Made by a program: the position numbers and the translations under genes. The notes beneath the pieces were generated by a model that saw nothing but the letters and a program-made list of their open reading frames with translations, was not told where the DNA came from and searched no databases. Shown one piece after another: positions 22,988 to 35,185 of a stretch of 64,000 nucleotides of DNA. The stretch comes from Lates calcarifer (taxonomy: Eukaryota; Chordata; Actinopteri; Centropomidae): assembly GCF_001640805.2 (NCBI RefSeq), contig NC_066856.1:2117937-2181936 (forward strand), given 5' to 3'. Every line of letters starts with the position of its first letter. The stretch's first letter is position 1.

Positions 22988-23930
22988 TCCTTCTATCACT
23001 TTATCTTGTTTCTTAAATCAGTTGTACCTTTTTACTTTCTCCATATCTCTTCATTCTTTCTATTGTGTTTGTCCCTCCACGATTAACCTGAATGGTTAAA
23101 AACACAAATGTAAAATCAAAAAAAAAAAAAATTAAAGCTTCACTTTAGGACTTATTACTACCTACTTATGTTGTTCATGCATCACTGACCGGTATAAAGT
23201 ATGTGTACATGTGTTACATGTGACCAATCACCATCATAGTGAAAAGAGAAAAGGACCAGCACGTAATGTTTAGAAGGCTGCATCAAACCCTCTGTTCATC
23301 TTTGGTTGACACATACAAAGTGTATACTAAGTCATATGTAATTGGATTGAATTGTAGTAGTCGTACTGATGTGGCTGATAAGAAGATTATGCTGTTTACA
23401 CTCATGGCTTTGTCACTCGCCTGTGGTGACATATTGTCATGTTAAAACTATTAGTCCACATTACATAAGAATCCAAATGCCAGACTGCCCTTACAGTGAA
23501 CAGAGTTAGATATGAAAGGCAAAAGCAAATAAAAAGCCTCAGCTGCCAGACCATAATAACATTTTACTAGTTTTCAGTCCACATACACAGTTCATAGAAG
23601 AGACAGACAATCAAGTCATCGCTCTGAACACATCGGGTAGTTATTTTCCTTTGATTACAACGTGTTAGTTAATTAAGGATAAGATGGCCATTTTAATTTG
23701 GACTGCTACAAATGATATAGAACATTTACTGTTAAAAACCTGCAGCACACTGTTTTATTATTGTTATGACTTTAAATGTATTTTACTTTACTACACTATA
23801 CACAGTTGTACACCTTTGTGCTATACTGTATGTTGCTGGTCCAAAGTTAATTATGCCAGTATCAATGATGCCTTCAGGTCTGCCGTGAAAAGTATATGTT
23901 ACTGTCAATGGGGCCATAGAGAGGTTTAAG
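22988..23930. other. Non-coding AT-rich interval
   Basis: No gene recognised; an A-run lies at about 23118-23131. Confidence 0.5.
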
Positions 23931-24215
23931 TTAAAGGAGCAGTACAAAATATTAAGGCCTAAAGGAAACAGAGTCAGCCTACCAGCTCCTATAAAACTTA
24001 TCGATTTATATAATCATTATGTGTTGTTATATCTTGTTTGTTTTATCTGTAAGTATAAAAACATCACATTGGGGTTTTATGTTGGGGGTTATGTGCTGGA
24101 CTATTTGTTGTTTTTTGTTTATTTGTTTTTTTTATGAATTAAACAAACAAGATTAAAATAGATTCTTGTGTGCTAAGCTAAGCTAAGCAGCTGCAGTAAG
24201 GACAATATCCTAAAC
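23931..24215 (+). repeat. Dispersed teleost repeat, family B, copy 1
   Basis: Starts near AAAGGAGCAGTACAAAATAT and includes CCTACCAGCTCC, ATATCTTGTTTGTTTTATC, GGGGGTTATGTGCTGGACTA and GTGCTAAGCTAAGCTAAGC. I recognise this order from a common fish interspersed repeat. A T-rich insertion separates the GGACTA and GCTAAG phrases. Another copy lies at 50965-51285. Confidence 0.5.
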
Positions 24216-27200
24216 CCAGAGGATGGCTGTGGTTTTAAGTTAGTGACCTCTGGTTTATCTATTAGTATTTGACTATCATGTAATCTTCAGATCAGCCAGA
24301 AAGCACTCAGGCAGGAGTACTGCTTTATCATGATGGAGACTCTCCCTGAGGACAGGAGTCAGGGCAGTCCCAGATGTTTAACTGATTTCCTGTATTTCAC
24401 TCAGTGTTTTACTTCTCTTCTCATCATGGTTATCAGCTGCTTTTTAAAGCAGATATCACCGCCAAAATACAGTACAATGTTTTACCTAAGTGTCTAATTT
24501 TTTAAAAATATCTTTAGTTCTGGCACGTTTATCCAACATCAGTAGAAAAGAGAATTCAACCCCAGAGGACCTCACTGCTTTCAGTACTACTCACTCTATC
24601 CTCAGCATGCTTCAAAACATCTACTACATGTGACTGACACACATCACCATCAGTGGAGAGTCAGGAATAGGACCTGTTTCTTTGTGTATCTGTGCACACA
24701 TACACGCACACACACACTCCAATCCATCTCAGTCCTTTACTGCTGAGCATTCAGACAGAGCCAGACAGTCTGCTATCTCTATTAAGCTGGTATCCCTGAA
24801 GAGCCTTTTCCTGCTGCCAGACCTGGAGCACAGCTGATCCCTGCAGACTATCAATCTGAGCAGAGCTGCTGCTGGAGCTAAGGCTAGACTGCAACAAGTC
24901 TCCTCATATTCTCCTCACTTTTTCTGCAAACATGTAGGTGAATAAAAGGAGAACATGGACATGAACATCTTAACATGCTGTATGAATATCTGCATGTCCA
25001 CATGTACCCACAGCATGTGTGTGCCCCCGCATGCAAGTATGTTAAAATAAAACAACAGATGTGAACACACAGCAGTTAAATCTATTATAATATTAGCTGC
25101 TAATGTCTATTAAGGTTTGGCTTGCTGATTAATGATTAGCTTTCCTAGACATGTTCTAGAGGTTATTTGGATGAAACTCAGTAACTAAAACAGGACATAA
25201 ACATGCAACACATCTATTCTGTGATTACACTACCCTTACAGTGAGGAAACATTTGTGCCAGAGAACACGGTGAAATGAGTAAATCATGGTCATATTGTTC
25301 TTAAAATATGGTTTGTCAGAATAAAACTATGCTTCCATATGGCCACTAGGTGATAGCAAAGTGTCACTGCTGGGTTACTATCGACAGTTTCCAATGTTGG
25401 GGTTCAGCACTGGCAGTGTAAGCAAAATCAATTATATATTCAGAAAAAACTACTCCTTTAATACCATATTCTTATATTACTAACATCAGTTATTACTGTT
25501 TTCACTGTGATATTTCTAACTGGAAAAGTGGGTAAACCACAAAGAAAATGTAGGTAAAGTGAGTTTCGGTTCACCGTGCTCTACATCCCTGACTAAGAGA
25601 AGCTAATGAGCACAAAAATACAGTTGGTCATAGCTATTGGAGGAAATTACCCTCCTTCATTTCCTCAAAATGTGAATCACTGCCTATCGTGCCAAAAACT
25701 ACACATCTCCTCAGCCTGTTTTCTCTCTCTCCTCCTCTCAAACCATCTGTGGAAAATTGAGTTACTTGCCATTTGGAGGAGTGACATGCGAGGCCAGTGT
25801 ATCACATGTTGCACACACAGTGCCTTTAACTGACAGATGAGAGGAGAGATGTGGACACCAGGGCGGCTGTCAGCGGTGTGATTGAACATATTATGGTCTG
25901 GACTGATCCTAGATAAGCACTGGGTGTGCACCATTAAGGGCTGGGACACATTATATGTAAACTTCTGTTTCTACACAGGGAACTGAACTATCCTGGTACC
26001 AAATGTGAAGCCATTTGTAATACAAAAACAGATTCTGAGCCATTTCTGGAGGATGTTAAATATTTTTCACGGCTGCTATGCTTATATCTAACTTTATTTT
26101 ATCAACTTTGATCTATACATTAAGCTGTCATGATATACAAACATTGCTGTAGGATTTATGGTGGGACTAGAATGTTCTTTTTACAGCCCTCCCTCCACAA
26201 CCATGTGAACACACTTATCTACTGTACATGACAGTGACTTATCACAGTACAGATTAGACTGAACATTCTTTCTGGGCAGAAATTATGAACCTGGCGTGAC
26301 TTCACACATGAGAGGGAAAATATCTTAACTACAAAAGGAGTGTAATAAATTAAAAAATGACCTTTTATGAACATATTTACATTACACACTTGCTACTGCA
26401 ACAAAGCTGTTATCTTTGGCAGTGATTAAGCAGCATCAGGATTACACCCAGGTTACATAACTAGCGTGACCACAGCCAGTGGAGTATTAGCAGAGCTTTA
26501 TATACATTTAATGATTAAATCTATCTGGACCAATTGGGAGAACCAAGTCTTATCAGGACCTGGCTTTAACCTTTGCTACCACAAAGTTTGAAGCACACAA
26601 CTGTCTGAAACACCATTGTATGATTTCCTTTATTGGTAATGATGACTCAAACCATTTCAAACAATGTGTTCACAAATCACAGAAAGCTGCTGACAGGTGC
26701 TCTGTTCACTTGTAAAATCAACCAATCATATCTGTTCTCTGGATTAGTAGAAACAACAAACAAACAAAGCAGCATCACTTTATTTCACGTGTAACAAACA
26801 TAAGAAATATTAAAATTCTGCTTATAGTTTCGTCCTCTTCTTATTGTTATAGCACTGACAAAGGCATCTGTATTTACACATTTTCTGAGCAGGCGGAAAT
26901 GTAGGCGGATGTGATAAGAAGCACACAGCCAGGTAAACACACCTGTGGCAGTCTTGTGAACCTCACATGTGCCGGACACTGGTGACTAAATATACATGTG
27001 AGGGAAGATGCTGATTTCAAAGTGTGAGACCACCAGCACAAACTGGACGTCTACATAAATTACTAGTGAAATGCTCCTGTAACATAACAGGAGCAGCTCC
27101 TTCCCCAGTGTCACTTAGATTCATATCTCCTCAGTGACAGACATGCTGCAGTGCTAATATGAAAGGTTAGGAATATGATCACATAAACAACGACACGGCT

Positions 27201-28560
27201 GGTAAACTACACTCTCTCATCCATCACTTCCACTTTGAGTCCAAGTGCAATCAATCACAGCCAAGCCACAGCACTATAATGGAGCAGCAGCTCTGGATGG
27301 AGAAGGATGCTATCCATCAGTTTGAAGGTAATGTGACACTCATAGTGTTTGCAGACAGGCTAAGGAGTTCAGTCAAATGAAGTGTTCTGTCCTTTGAAGT
27401 AACACTTTTGACAGGCTAATGATGATGAAGATGAGGCTTTATTATATCTTCCTGTGCAGTGTCCTCAACTTTAAATGAGATTAGTCTTTGCCTTGCATTA
27501 AATCTTGTACTGAGGATGAGGATTTGACTTGGATGTGATGCAGATCATTTTGTTTTAATTATTTTCAATGTCTTTTTAATGCTTTTGATCTCTTTTATTT
27601 GGTTACTTTTTGGTGTTTTTGGAGAAAAGACTAGTCGAATGTTCCATTAAAATTAAGATTTAGTGTTAGAATACATTAGATGATTTTTTTTCCTTTTAGT
27701 AGAAATGTCTAGAAAACAATGACCTTATTTCAACTCCTTTGCAAGCCTCTATAACCTAATGTGTGTTTCCGTGTGATCAAAGTGCAGAGTTAAATGCTTC
27801 TTATAGTTTCCCGTAAGGCTGAGGAGCAGGGATGGGTGGTGGCCTGCTGGCCTGCCCTTTTTTTAAACCCAAGGCTACTTTCCCTCGCTCCACAGAACAC
27901 TCTTGACAGGCCTAGGTGGTATTTTATTATTTCAGTTCATTCTGTCTATTTGGACTCTATAATTACTCCCTACATGTCATTTAACTCTGCCTTTTTTTCA
28001 AATTACATGTCTGACCCTCTCTCGGGGATAGGATTTCCCTGCCATGTATTTTAACATACTCTATTTTAAACCCTCTCTCTGTTATTATTTTTCATTTTGG
28101 GTTTTTCCTTTAATCATTGTGCTATGATCTTACTTTTTGGTATTTTGTCTGGAACTAAGAGCTAAAATGTTGAAAATATGAGGCAAAGTTGGTGCAAGAG
28201 CTGCAGTTGGGTCATCCCAAAACCTGCTCTAAACAGTGACGGCATCTGTAGGAGAACAACAAGTTTGTGTTTGTTTGTGTCTGCATTTGCACTGAAAAGA
28301 CAATGTGTCATCCTGAGAGAAAACCTTTTACGACTAACACATTTATATCATACTATATACACACAGTCTGAGGCGATTACGGCACTGTGATTCATTAGAA
28401 ATAATTTTAAACCCAAACCAGTAAAAACCAAGAGCTGAATCCCTATGTTGAGACTACAAACAGTCAAATTGTAGGACCAGCAGAGATGTCATTTCCAAGA
28501 GAGTTCCTCCTCTAATTTTAAACCAAAACATCACATTATTGGACTGATGCCTGTCTAAAA
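24216..28560. other. Non-coding interval
   Basis: About 4 kb of AT-rich DNA without a supported gene. 'TGGCCACTAGGTGATAGC' near 25340 recalls repeat debris. Frames 25606-25833, 25677-25949 (minus) and 27794-28054 are chance length. No RNA gene recognised. Confidence 0.45.
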
Positions 28561-28564
28561 GAGA

Positions 28565-28880
28565 GGCAGAGAAAGCGAGAGCGACAGGCCTTTCAGAGCC
28601 TTTGTTTACGTGAGCGTTACAGGCATGATTCCCACAAATGTGGATGGGAGCCCTTTGTAAACAGGGCTTGAGTGAAGCTGCTGTTCGTCTGCCAATCTAA
28701 ATACAACAAGGGCCCGTGGTAAGCTTCACCGCCATCTCTAATTCTGGCTTTGGCTTTGGCGCAGAGCAGGGCTGCGGTTCGAGGCCACACTGCTGCATGC
28801 AGCCAGCGAGGGAGGAACGTTTCTTTAATTGGTGAAAGATATGATCCACACGTACGGATACACACTGTACACCACACACA
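28565..28880. promoter_or_regulatory. Candidate conserved non-coding element
   Basis: GC-balanced, repeat-free block containing CCTTTGTTTACGTGAGCG (about 28599; forkhead-like TGTTTAC plus CACGT-like core) and CCCTTTGTAAACAGGGC (about 28651), with a doubled GGCTTT (about 28746-28757). Minus frames through it carry no family signature. Function is inferred from texture. Confidence 0.38.
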
Positions 28881-29595
28881 TCGACACACAGATGAATGCG
28901 CAATGAAGTGGATAAAGCAATACAGTGATGCAATAATGGATTTATACAATATGAAGTCCTGACTAAGTGGAAAAGAGGGACCAGATCAAATCATCAGAGA
29001 CACTGATGAGGATTTTGAGGACAACTTCAAAGCCGTGATCTCGTCTTGGTGCAGAAAAAAGTGTTTTGTTTTTTTTTTAGATTTTTTTTTAAATTTATTT
29101 AAAATATCCTCAAGACCCTAACCCTGAGATAGTTAGGTCCAAGACAACAGAAAAGCAGTCTGGAGATTGTTTATAATGTCCGTGTTTGTCCCAGTTGCGT
29201 GGTAGTCTCAGCATGACAGTCAGGACATTAGTTTCACATGACATCAGACTCTGCTGATGTAATTATCTACAAGGTAGTTTGTCTCAGTTAAACATGGAGG
29301 ATCTGCTCTGTCAGTTTACAATCCTCATTTGTACATACAGTAAGTGTACTCTTATCAAAAAGCTGGTGAAAATGACTTTTGCAGCAAACGTGTCTCTTCA
29401 GGTGTGTGTGTTGTAACATGGAGGTTGTCACAAGCAACACTAGGGGGAGCCAAGCCATAACAGGAAATCACACCAAATCCTCTTTAAAAATCCCTAAATG
29501 AAAGTTTTACTCCCAAGTGAACTTAACCCACTCATAAAAGGACAGTTGTTGTCTCTCTGTCTTGTTAGGGCTGCCATTGATGTGTGACTTGTCCT
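28881..29595. other. Non-coding interval
   Basis: Poly-T-rich stretch at about 29067-29103. 'CAACACTAGGGGGAGCCAAG' near 29436 resembles fish repeat debris. No gene. Confidence 0.45.
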
Positions 29596-29599
29596 TGTC

Positions 29600-29840
29600 T
29601 ATCAGTACGTGCTCTTAACACAGCCTTGTTGATAAAGTTGGAGGTAAACTTGGGTAATGGAGGCCCTGTTCATTAAGCCTGCAGAGTGAGCTGGGGACAG
29701 GCTAATGAGAAAGGCGCCTTTGACAGACCAAGGCTGGCGGTGTAATAATTGGCCAAAGCTAAAAAGGGTCACTGAAAAACAAGGAGTTAAAATGGACAGA
29801 AGCTCTGTGCTTTCCAGCTTTCCCCACTTAGCCGTATTTC
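29600..29840. promoter_or_regulatory. Candidate conserved non-coding element
   Basis: Complex block: TTCATTAAGCCTGCAGAG (about 29670), CAGGCTAATGAGAAAGGCGC (about 29698), GGTGTAATAATTGGCCAAAG (about 29739). Tightly packed homeodomain-type TAAT cores and an NF1/CCAAT-like TTGGCCAA. Confidence 0.38.
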
Positions 29841-30911
29841 ACTGTGTTTTCCACAGATTTTTTGGTTGAGTGGCCACACATAAATTGATACAAATCCATA
29901 ATCCAGATTCAGGCTTAAATTCGTCTCTCCCTCCTGCTTTTCCTCACAGGAGTGTGTTGAGTATTGATCTGAGCCTGAATAATTGAGAAGCTTAAGCTAA
30001 GCAAGCATGTGAGGGAAATGGTACTGAATAGTACATCCCAAAATTGGGCATCAAATTTGAAGTGCAAAGAGCTACAGTGTAAGTCAACAATTAATTGGGC
30101 CTCTTAATTTTGCACAATTTTGTTCTTTGGAAGTGTTGTACTTACAGTGTAGGTAAAAGTAGTTTGGCAACAACTGGAGGTCTTTTAGATTTGACATACT
30201 GTTAAACAGTGTGGCAGTTACCTGACATACTGTACCTGACATTAACAATACAACAACATTTGTCACTTTCCAGTTCAAACCCTCTATGCATGTAATTTTA
30301 AATCATTTAAAATGAATCTAATGCAAAGCACAGGACACTTCACTCAGTTCACTCTCCCAGACTCCCGCCCTCTACTGCTCCTGAAGGGACTTATTAAAAT
30401 CCATATTTTTCTACCAGACCATGTAAAAGATTTAAGAAACGGGTGCACCTGGTGCTGCTGTTGCCGGGGATGGTTGTTAAGGGTCACATTTGGTCACAAC
30501 TGAAAGAAAAAAAAGAGGGGAAAATCACAACTCCTCATTGTGGCTCGCCTTAACTCAATCTCCTCTTAGGCACTGAAACAACATGTTGTTATACATGAAA
30601 CTGTTATGGCCTTTCCCATTTAGGTTTTGACATGAATTACAGCTGCCAACTGCTACCAAAACCTCCCATGGACTCTTAATATGAGAAACATCTGCCAACA
30701 CAGAAATCTGATACTGTATGTAGCAGTTGGTGCATTACACTGTGCATAGTGGTAAAGAAAGATTGTCTGTAAATTTGACACTGGAATTTACCGTGGATTA
30801 GTTGAACAACATGGCCAACAGATTTTCCAAACCTCGTGAATGAATCATCCAAAGACACAGGAAATATTAAAGTAAGTGAAGCTCAGAGTACTAAAATAGG
30901 TGCTTACAGTA

Positions 30912-30949
30912 CACAGTGTCAGAGGAGTAACACCACCTCTGACACTGTG
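30912..30949. repeat. Perfect inverted repeat, 14-bp arms, 10-nt loop
   Basis: CACAGTGTCAGAGG (30912-30925) is mirrored by CCTCTGACACTGTG (30936-30949). Nothing around it suggests a terminator or microRNA precursor: the arms are too short for one. Confidence 0.9.
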
Positions 30950-31140
30950 CTCATTTTTTTTCTTTAAAATGTCATCCATTAAGCAGTCAATACCCAAATA
31001 TTACAGTTTGTTTCCATGACAGCACTGTCTGGATTGTTAATGTTTTAGTAACTAAAGTTTTCCCTTTTTTTACTGCTTAAAAAACAAAACAACAAAAACA
31101 TGGACAGGAGATATATACTTATTTTAATTCAGTCACTTAT

Positions 31141-31162
31141 TTGATTTGATTTGATTTGATTT
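31141..31162. repeat. (TTGAT)4 pentanucleotide repeat
   Basis: Four tandem TTGAT units. Confidence 0.85.
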
Positions 31163-31543
31163 TGACAAACACTTCTGGTGACTGTTTTTTCAATATGTAT
31201 CAGCAGACAGTTTAAATGTAATATCACTATGATTTCAGCTGTAACACAGGTTGCTCTGTACCATCTGTAATTTGAGCTCTGCGTGAGTTATGTTAGTCTG
31301 TGACTAATTCGGTGGTTGTTTTGTGTTGTGATATGAATCACAGGCTAAGTGCTAAAGTTACAGGACTACCAGATTTTTAACAGCCTGGTCATTTCATGTC
31401 ATGTCACCATACCTGGACCCACGAAAAAGAGAAATCTAACTTCTAATGTCTATACCAATGTCCCTAGGCCTTAATCCAAGATGGTTACCCGACTGCCAGC
31501 CTCATCATCAAACCATTTAAACAGCCTAAATTAGATTTTTTTT

Positions 31544-31835
31544 TGGCCACTTGAGGGCAGTGGAAACAAGCTGCAAACACAACACTGTATCATCACGCTT
31601 TAAGTTAAGTAACTTGTTAACAAAGTTCATTATTTCCACATTCAGCAGGTTTGGAGCAACATCTGCATCCTCTGAAACCAGCTGCCTGCTGTGGCCAGAA
31701 AGTAAACCTGTGGGCTGGGCAGATAAATAATGAGCTGAAACTCACTGTAAAGCTCAGTAAAGATGAGTGGTGCTGCAGATTTAAGTTGGGTTTATCACTA
31801 CCAGTGACTCTTTCCACTTGGTCTTCAACATCATC
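31544..31835 (+). repeat. Probable dispersed teleost repeat fragment
   Basis: GGCCACTTGAGGGCAGTGGA, AAGTAAACCTGTGGGCTGGG and AGCTCAGTAAAGATGAG follow the order of a fish repeat I recall. Ends are not defined. The two overlapping frames on opposite strands are incidental. Confidence 0.35.
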
Positions 31836-32520
31836 ATTGATACCTTGTTATTATGCAAATATTATACAATTTATAGCTGCTTAAACAGATGAAACCAGAT
31901 GTAAGGTATGAGGGGCTTCTGCACTGCTGGTCACCCTGATCCTGCTCCAAGACCTCACCCTCCTTTCATTTAAGGTTATCTGGGTGTTCATGACTTGACA
32001 TTTTCTGACTGCAATCAAACTCTGTGACAGTTAAGTAAGTGCAATGTTTTCTTTCTCGGCAGAAGCTCACACCACTTCTGTCACGCACACAGTACACTCT
32101 TTCCACTCATCTACAGTATGTCTCCTGCTTCTCCAATATCTCTCGCTCTCTCTTTGCTCTCTCTCCACATGTCACTGAGCCACAGTGGAGAAGACAGGCG
32201 TGGAACAGACCGGCAGCTGATGATGAAATATGACCCAGTGATTTGTGGATTGTCTGCTGTTGAAGATGTTAGAGAAAGACGGTCCTCAGACTTGTAGTGG
32301 GAAGCTGCAACAGATGGGAGAGGATTTTTTGTCTTCTTTTTTCCTGACATTGCATAACTTCCAGTTGAATGATACACAGAGGCTTCAGTTCCTGTGCAGG
32401 GGAAGCAGACATGTTGAAGAGCATTATAGTAATTAGTAATGGCTAATTTAACATATGGCTATGGGACTGCAGTTGGAAATTTGCCTTTTGGTTTACACTG
32501 GCACATTTACAGTGCAATGA
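31836..32520. other. Non-coding interval
   Basis: No supported gene. CT-rich stretch near 32136-32170. Confidence 0.4.
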
Positions 32521-32830
32521 TGTTCAATGTGCATTGTCCCTACTTTAAAACTCATAGTGATGAACTCAAAAAGAATTATCACCCAACTCTGCTGTTCCCC
32601 TTAGCTCCTTTGACCTTTCTAGCATCTATCAGGTTGTTGTTTTGGTCCACAACTTTACTGTTTTATTTCAGACTCCCTGCTCTCATCAATGTCCAACAGG
32701 CACCAGTTGTTTTCAGTAAAGCTCTGATAAACCCACTGATTGCTGCCTATTTCCCTCAGGAGCTGGTCTAGACCAAACTACAGCTAAAAGGAAAGTGAAT
32801 ATTGAGCTTAAATTCATCAAGTGGCTTAAA
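32521..32830 (+). repeat. Probable dispersed teleost repeat fragment
   Basis: Phrases such as CCCCTTAGCTCCTTTGACCT, TTTCCCTCAGGAGCTGGTCT and AGCTAAAAGGAAAGTGAATA match my memory of a fish interspersed repeat. The 110-aa plus frame 32439-32771 across it lacks any domain and is best explained as a repeat frame. Family and ends unknown. Confidence 0.35.
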
Positions 32831-34950
32831 AGCATGATTCCAAATGATAGCTCATGTTGCTCTGTGTCTGCTGGATTTGTAAATAAGCAACTTAATGAGG
32901 TGATAAAATATCACTTCTGTGTTTACAGCCTGTTGGGATGTCATCAGGTGGCGTTGAACTTTCAAAAAGTTTTGACTCATGACTCACACTGACAGGTAAG
33001 GAGTAGCAGCCAAATCAGTGACTGCCAGCTACTCTCAGCTGCCAGAACCTTTACCGTCCATGCATACATTCATTATTACAGTAATTAAGAGATGAAGGTT
33101 TGTGGAAAGTCATCAACTACAATACAGAGACTGACCATTCTTCATAGAAAGTCCACAGTGACCACTACTGATGCCAAATTGCCTGAATTCCTCACTGATT
33201 ACCTCTTCTGAGGTTGTGTTTTAATTTGTGCGGAGATGGAAAAAATGCCTGTTATCCACATAGACCTTTGTAGGAGCCTTTTTGGTCATTTGTTATTCAT
33301 TCATTTAGTGCTGACATGGAAATCAGTGAGGTGGAGAGAGGGAAACAAGGACAGGCTTGTGTGTGTGTTTCAATCCAGACTTGAGACCTGAGTCGAGATG
33401 GCAGAGAATTGGCAGATGAATTTCTCTGCTCCGCTCCATTTGCTCCATTTTGCTCTGTTCTCTTACTCTGCGTCATTACAGGTGATGTAAACTGGCATGT
33501 TTCCCCCAGTTGACAAAAACTGGGCAAGCAGCTGGATATCATAAATGGAAACAACAGCATGACAACATGCTTTTCAGGTGAAATGGCATGATTTCACTCT
33601 CCTCTGTATGAAATTGTTTTTGTATTTTCTCTATAGAATTAAAGGCATTAAAAAGTGCATAATTCTCTCTAAACTGTGACTGCATTGGAACCAAATGGAC
33701 TTACTCAAGATTAAAGTGAGTCAGGCTCATAGAGCCTTTGTAGCTACAGAATGCTTCATAATGGTACATTGAGTTACAGTGAAATTTTCAGAATGGACCA
33801 ATTGTTCAGCTGAACAGCCAAACAAGTTACTTATAGGTCTACTAGCTGCTGACTTACTGCCCCTGGATACCCTCTAATGAACCATTCTTGAACCCCCTAT
33901 TAATAGTACAAAACAAAATGCTGCTCCTCTCAAAGATCTGCTATCCACACAGATGATCCTTCGGATAGATTTTTCCTTTAAGATATCAAGTTGCACCCTC
34001 TGTTCCTCCAGTCCATGCCCCAGCTGTCTGTCTGACAAACATCCTTAATTGTGTTCTCCCTTTCATATACAATGTCGTCTAGACTGCAGGTTAGTTATGG
34101 ATAATGACAGGGTCTCACCTGGAACTGTTGGCCTCATCTGCACACCAGCACCCTGTTAGTCTCAAGGAGCACCTTCTTTTTTCAAAGTGCAATAAATCAA
34201 ACTAATTGTACTTCAAGTGGAGAGGTTTATGCAGGATCATACTACAGCACCTGATTTTAAATGGGTAGTTTATGATTAGACTCACTTTCATTTTTCCTTT
34301 TACAGCAGAATTGCTCTGTGAATTTCTAGAATCTTTGTGTCTTTTCTTGCTAAAGAAAGAAATAATGAATGTAATTTATGGAGAGAACGCCTCCCATGTA
34401 CTAATGAAATGAGGCAACTGCCATGTGCACTAAAATACACTTCGACTTATATGCAGTCTCAGTCTGGAGACTAAATCTAGTGGAAATACTGGTCACACAC
34501 AAGTTTCTCACAAGTTACTGCTCACTAGATAATTGCATCTGCATTTCCCATTCAATTACCAGTTTGCAGAATGTTTCACTGCAGACAAAACTGTCTCCAA
34601 GTATGACTCAACAATATGGAAATTGTGCGATTATGGAACCCTTAATCATACAAAACAGTGTCTGCAATTATTCCTGAGGAAAACACGCAGGAAATGGACC
34701 GTGGCCTCCTGCCGCTCCTGCTCTCCTGCACAACCAAGACGTCAGCTCCTGCTGGAGGAAACTGGGACTTTAATTGCAGGCAGGTCTGTGTTTATTTAGC
34801 AGTGACACCAGCAGCCACTGAACCTGTGTTTATTTTCATCTTCGGATGACTTTAGAGGAGAATAAATCATCCTTGTGCTGCCACATCATAAAAACCACTC
34901 AAAAGAGATGTCAAGTTGAAAGGGACCTGCATCCTGTGGAAAAGTAACCC
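32831..34950. other. Non-coding interval
   Basis: No gene or clear repeat. Splice-like CAG/GTGAGA on minus near 34117 has no accompanying acceptor. Frames at 34423-34849 are chance length. Confidence 0.45.
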
Positions 34951-34954
34951 TTTT

Positions 34955-35185
34955 TTGCACCTTTTATTGCAGCGGCGTCTTTGAAGAGCGGAGGCATTAA
35001 GCCCTTTTGCTAATGCATTAGCACATAATTGTTTTCTTCTCTTTTCAAAATGTTAAATATCCACCCTCATGCATTAATTGTGGACATTCAAGAATTTGAA
35101 ATGATAGTGCTTGGCGCCATGCTATTTTCCACTTAGTGCCTCATTATACACTGGAAAACTCTATGATGGCCCATTATGGAGAGTG
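34955..35185. promoter_or_regulatory. Candidate conserved non-coding element with 16-bp TAAT palindrome
   Basis: Includes the perfect palindrome TGCTAATGCATTAGCA (35008-35023), a second CATGCATTAATTG (35068-35080) and GGCGCCATGCTATTTTCC (about 35114). Palindromic TAAT-ATTA cores are typical dimer sites for paired-like or POU/homeodomain factors. No conservation evidence available. Confidence 0.42.

Larger units (their letters stand above)
29841..31543. other. Non-coding interval
   Basis: AT-rich, no gene supported. Holds the hairpin at 30912-30949 and the pentanucleotide repeat at 31141-31162. Confidence 0.45.

Noticed and set aside
28773..28784. GGTTCGAGGCC resembling a Pol III B box (tRNA/SINE)
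   Set aside because: The only A-box-like sequence is about 16 bp upstream, too close, and no cloverleaf can be folded.
32439..32771. 110-aa plus-strand frame
   Set aside because: Lies in wording I recognise from a fish interspersed repeat; no domain.
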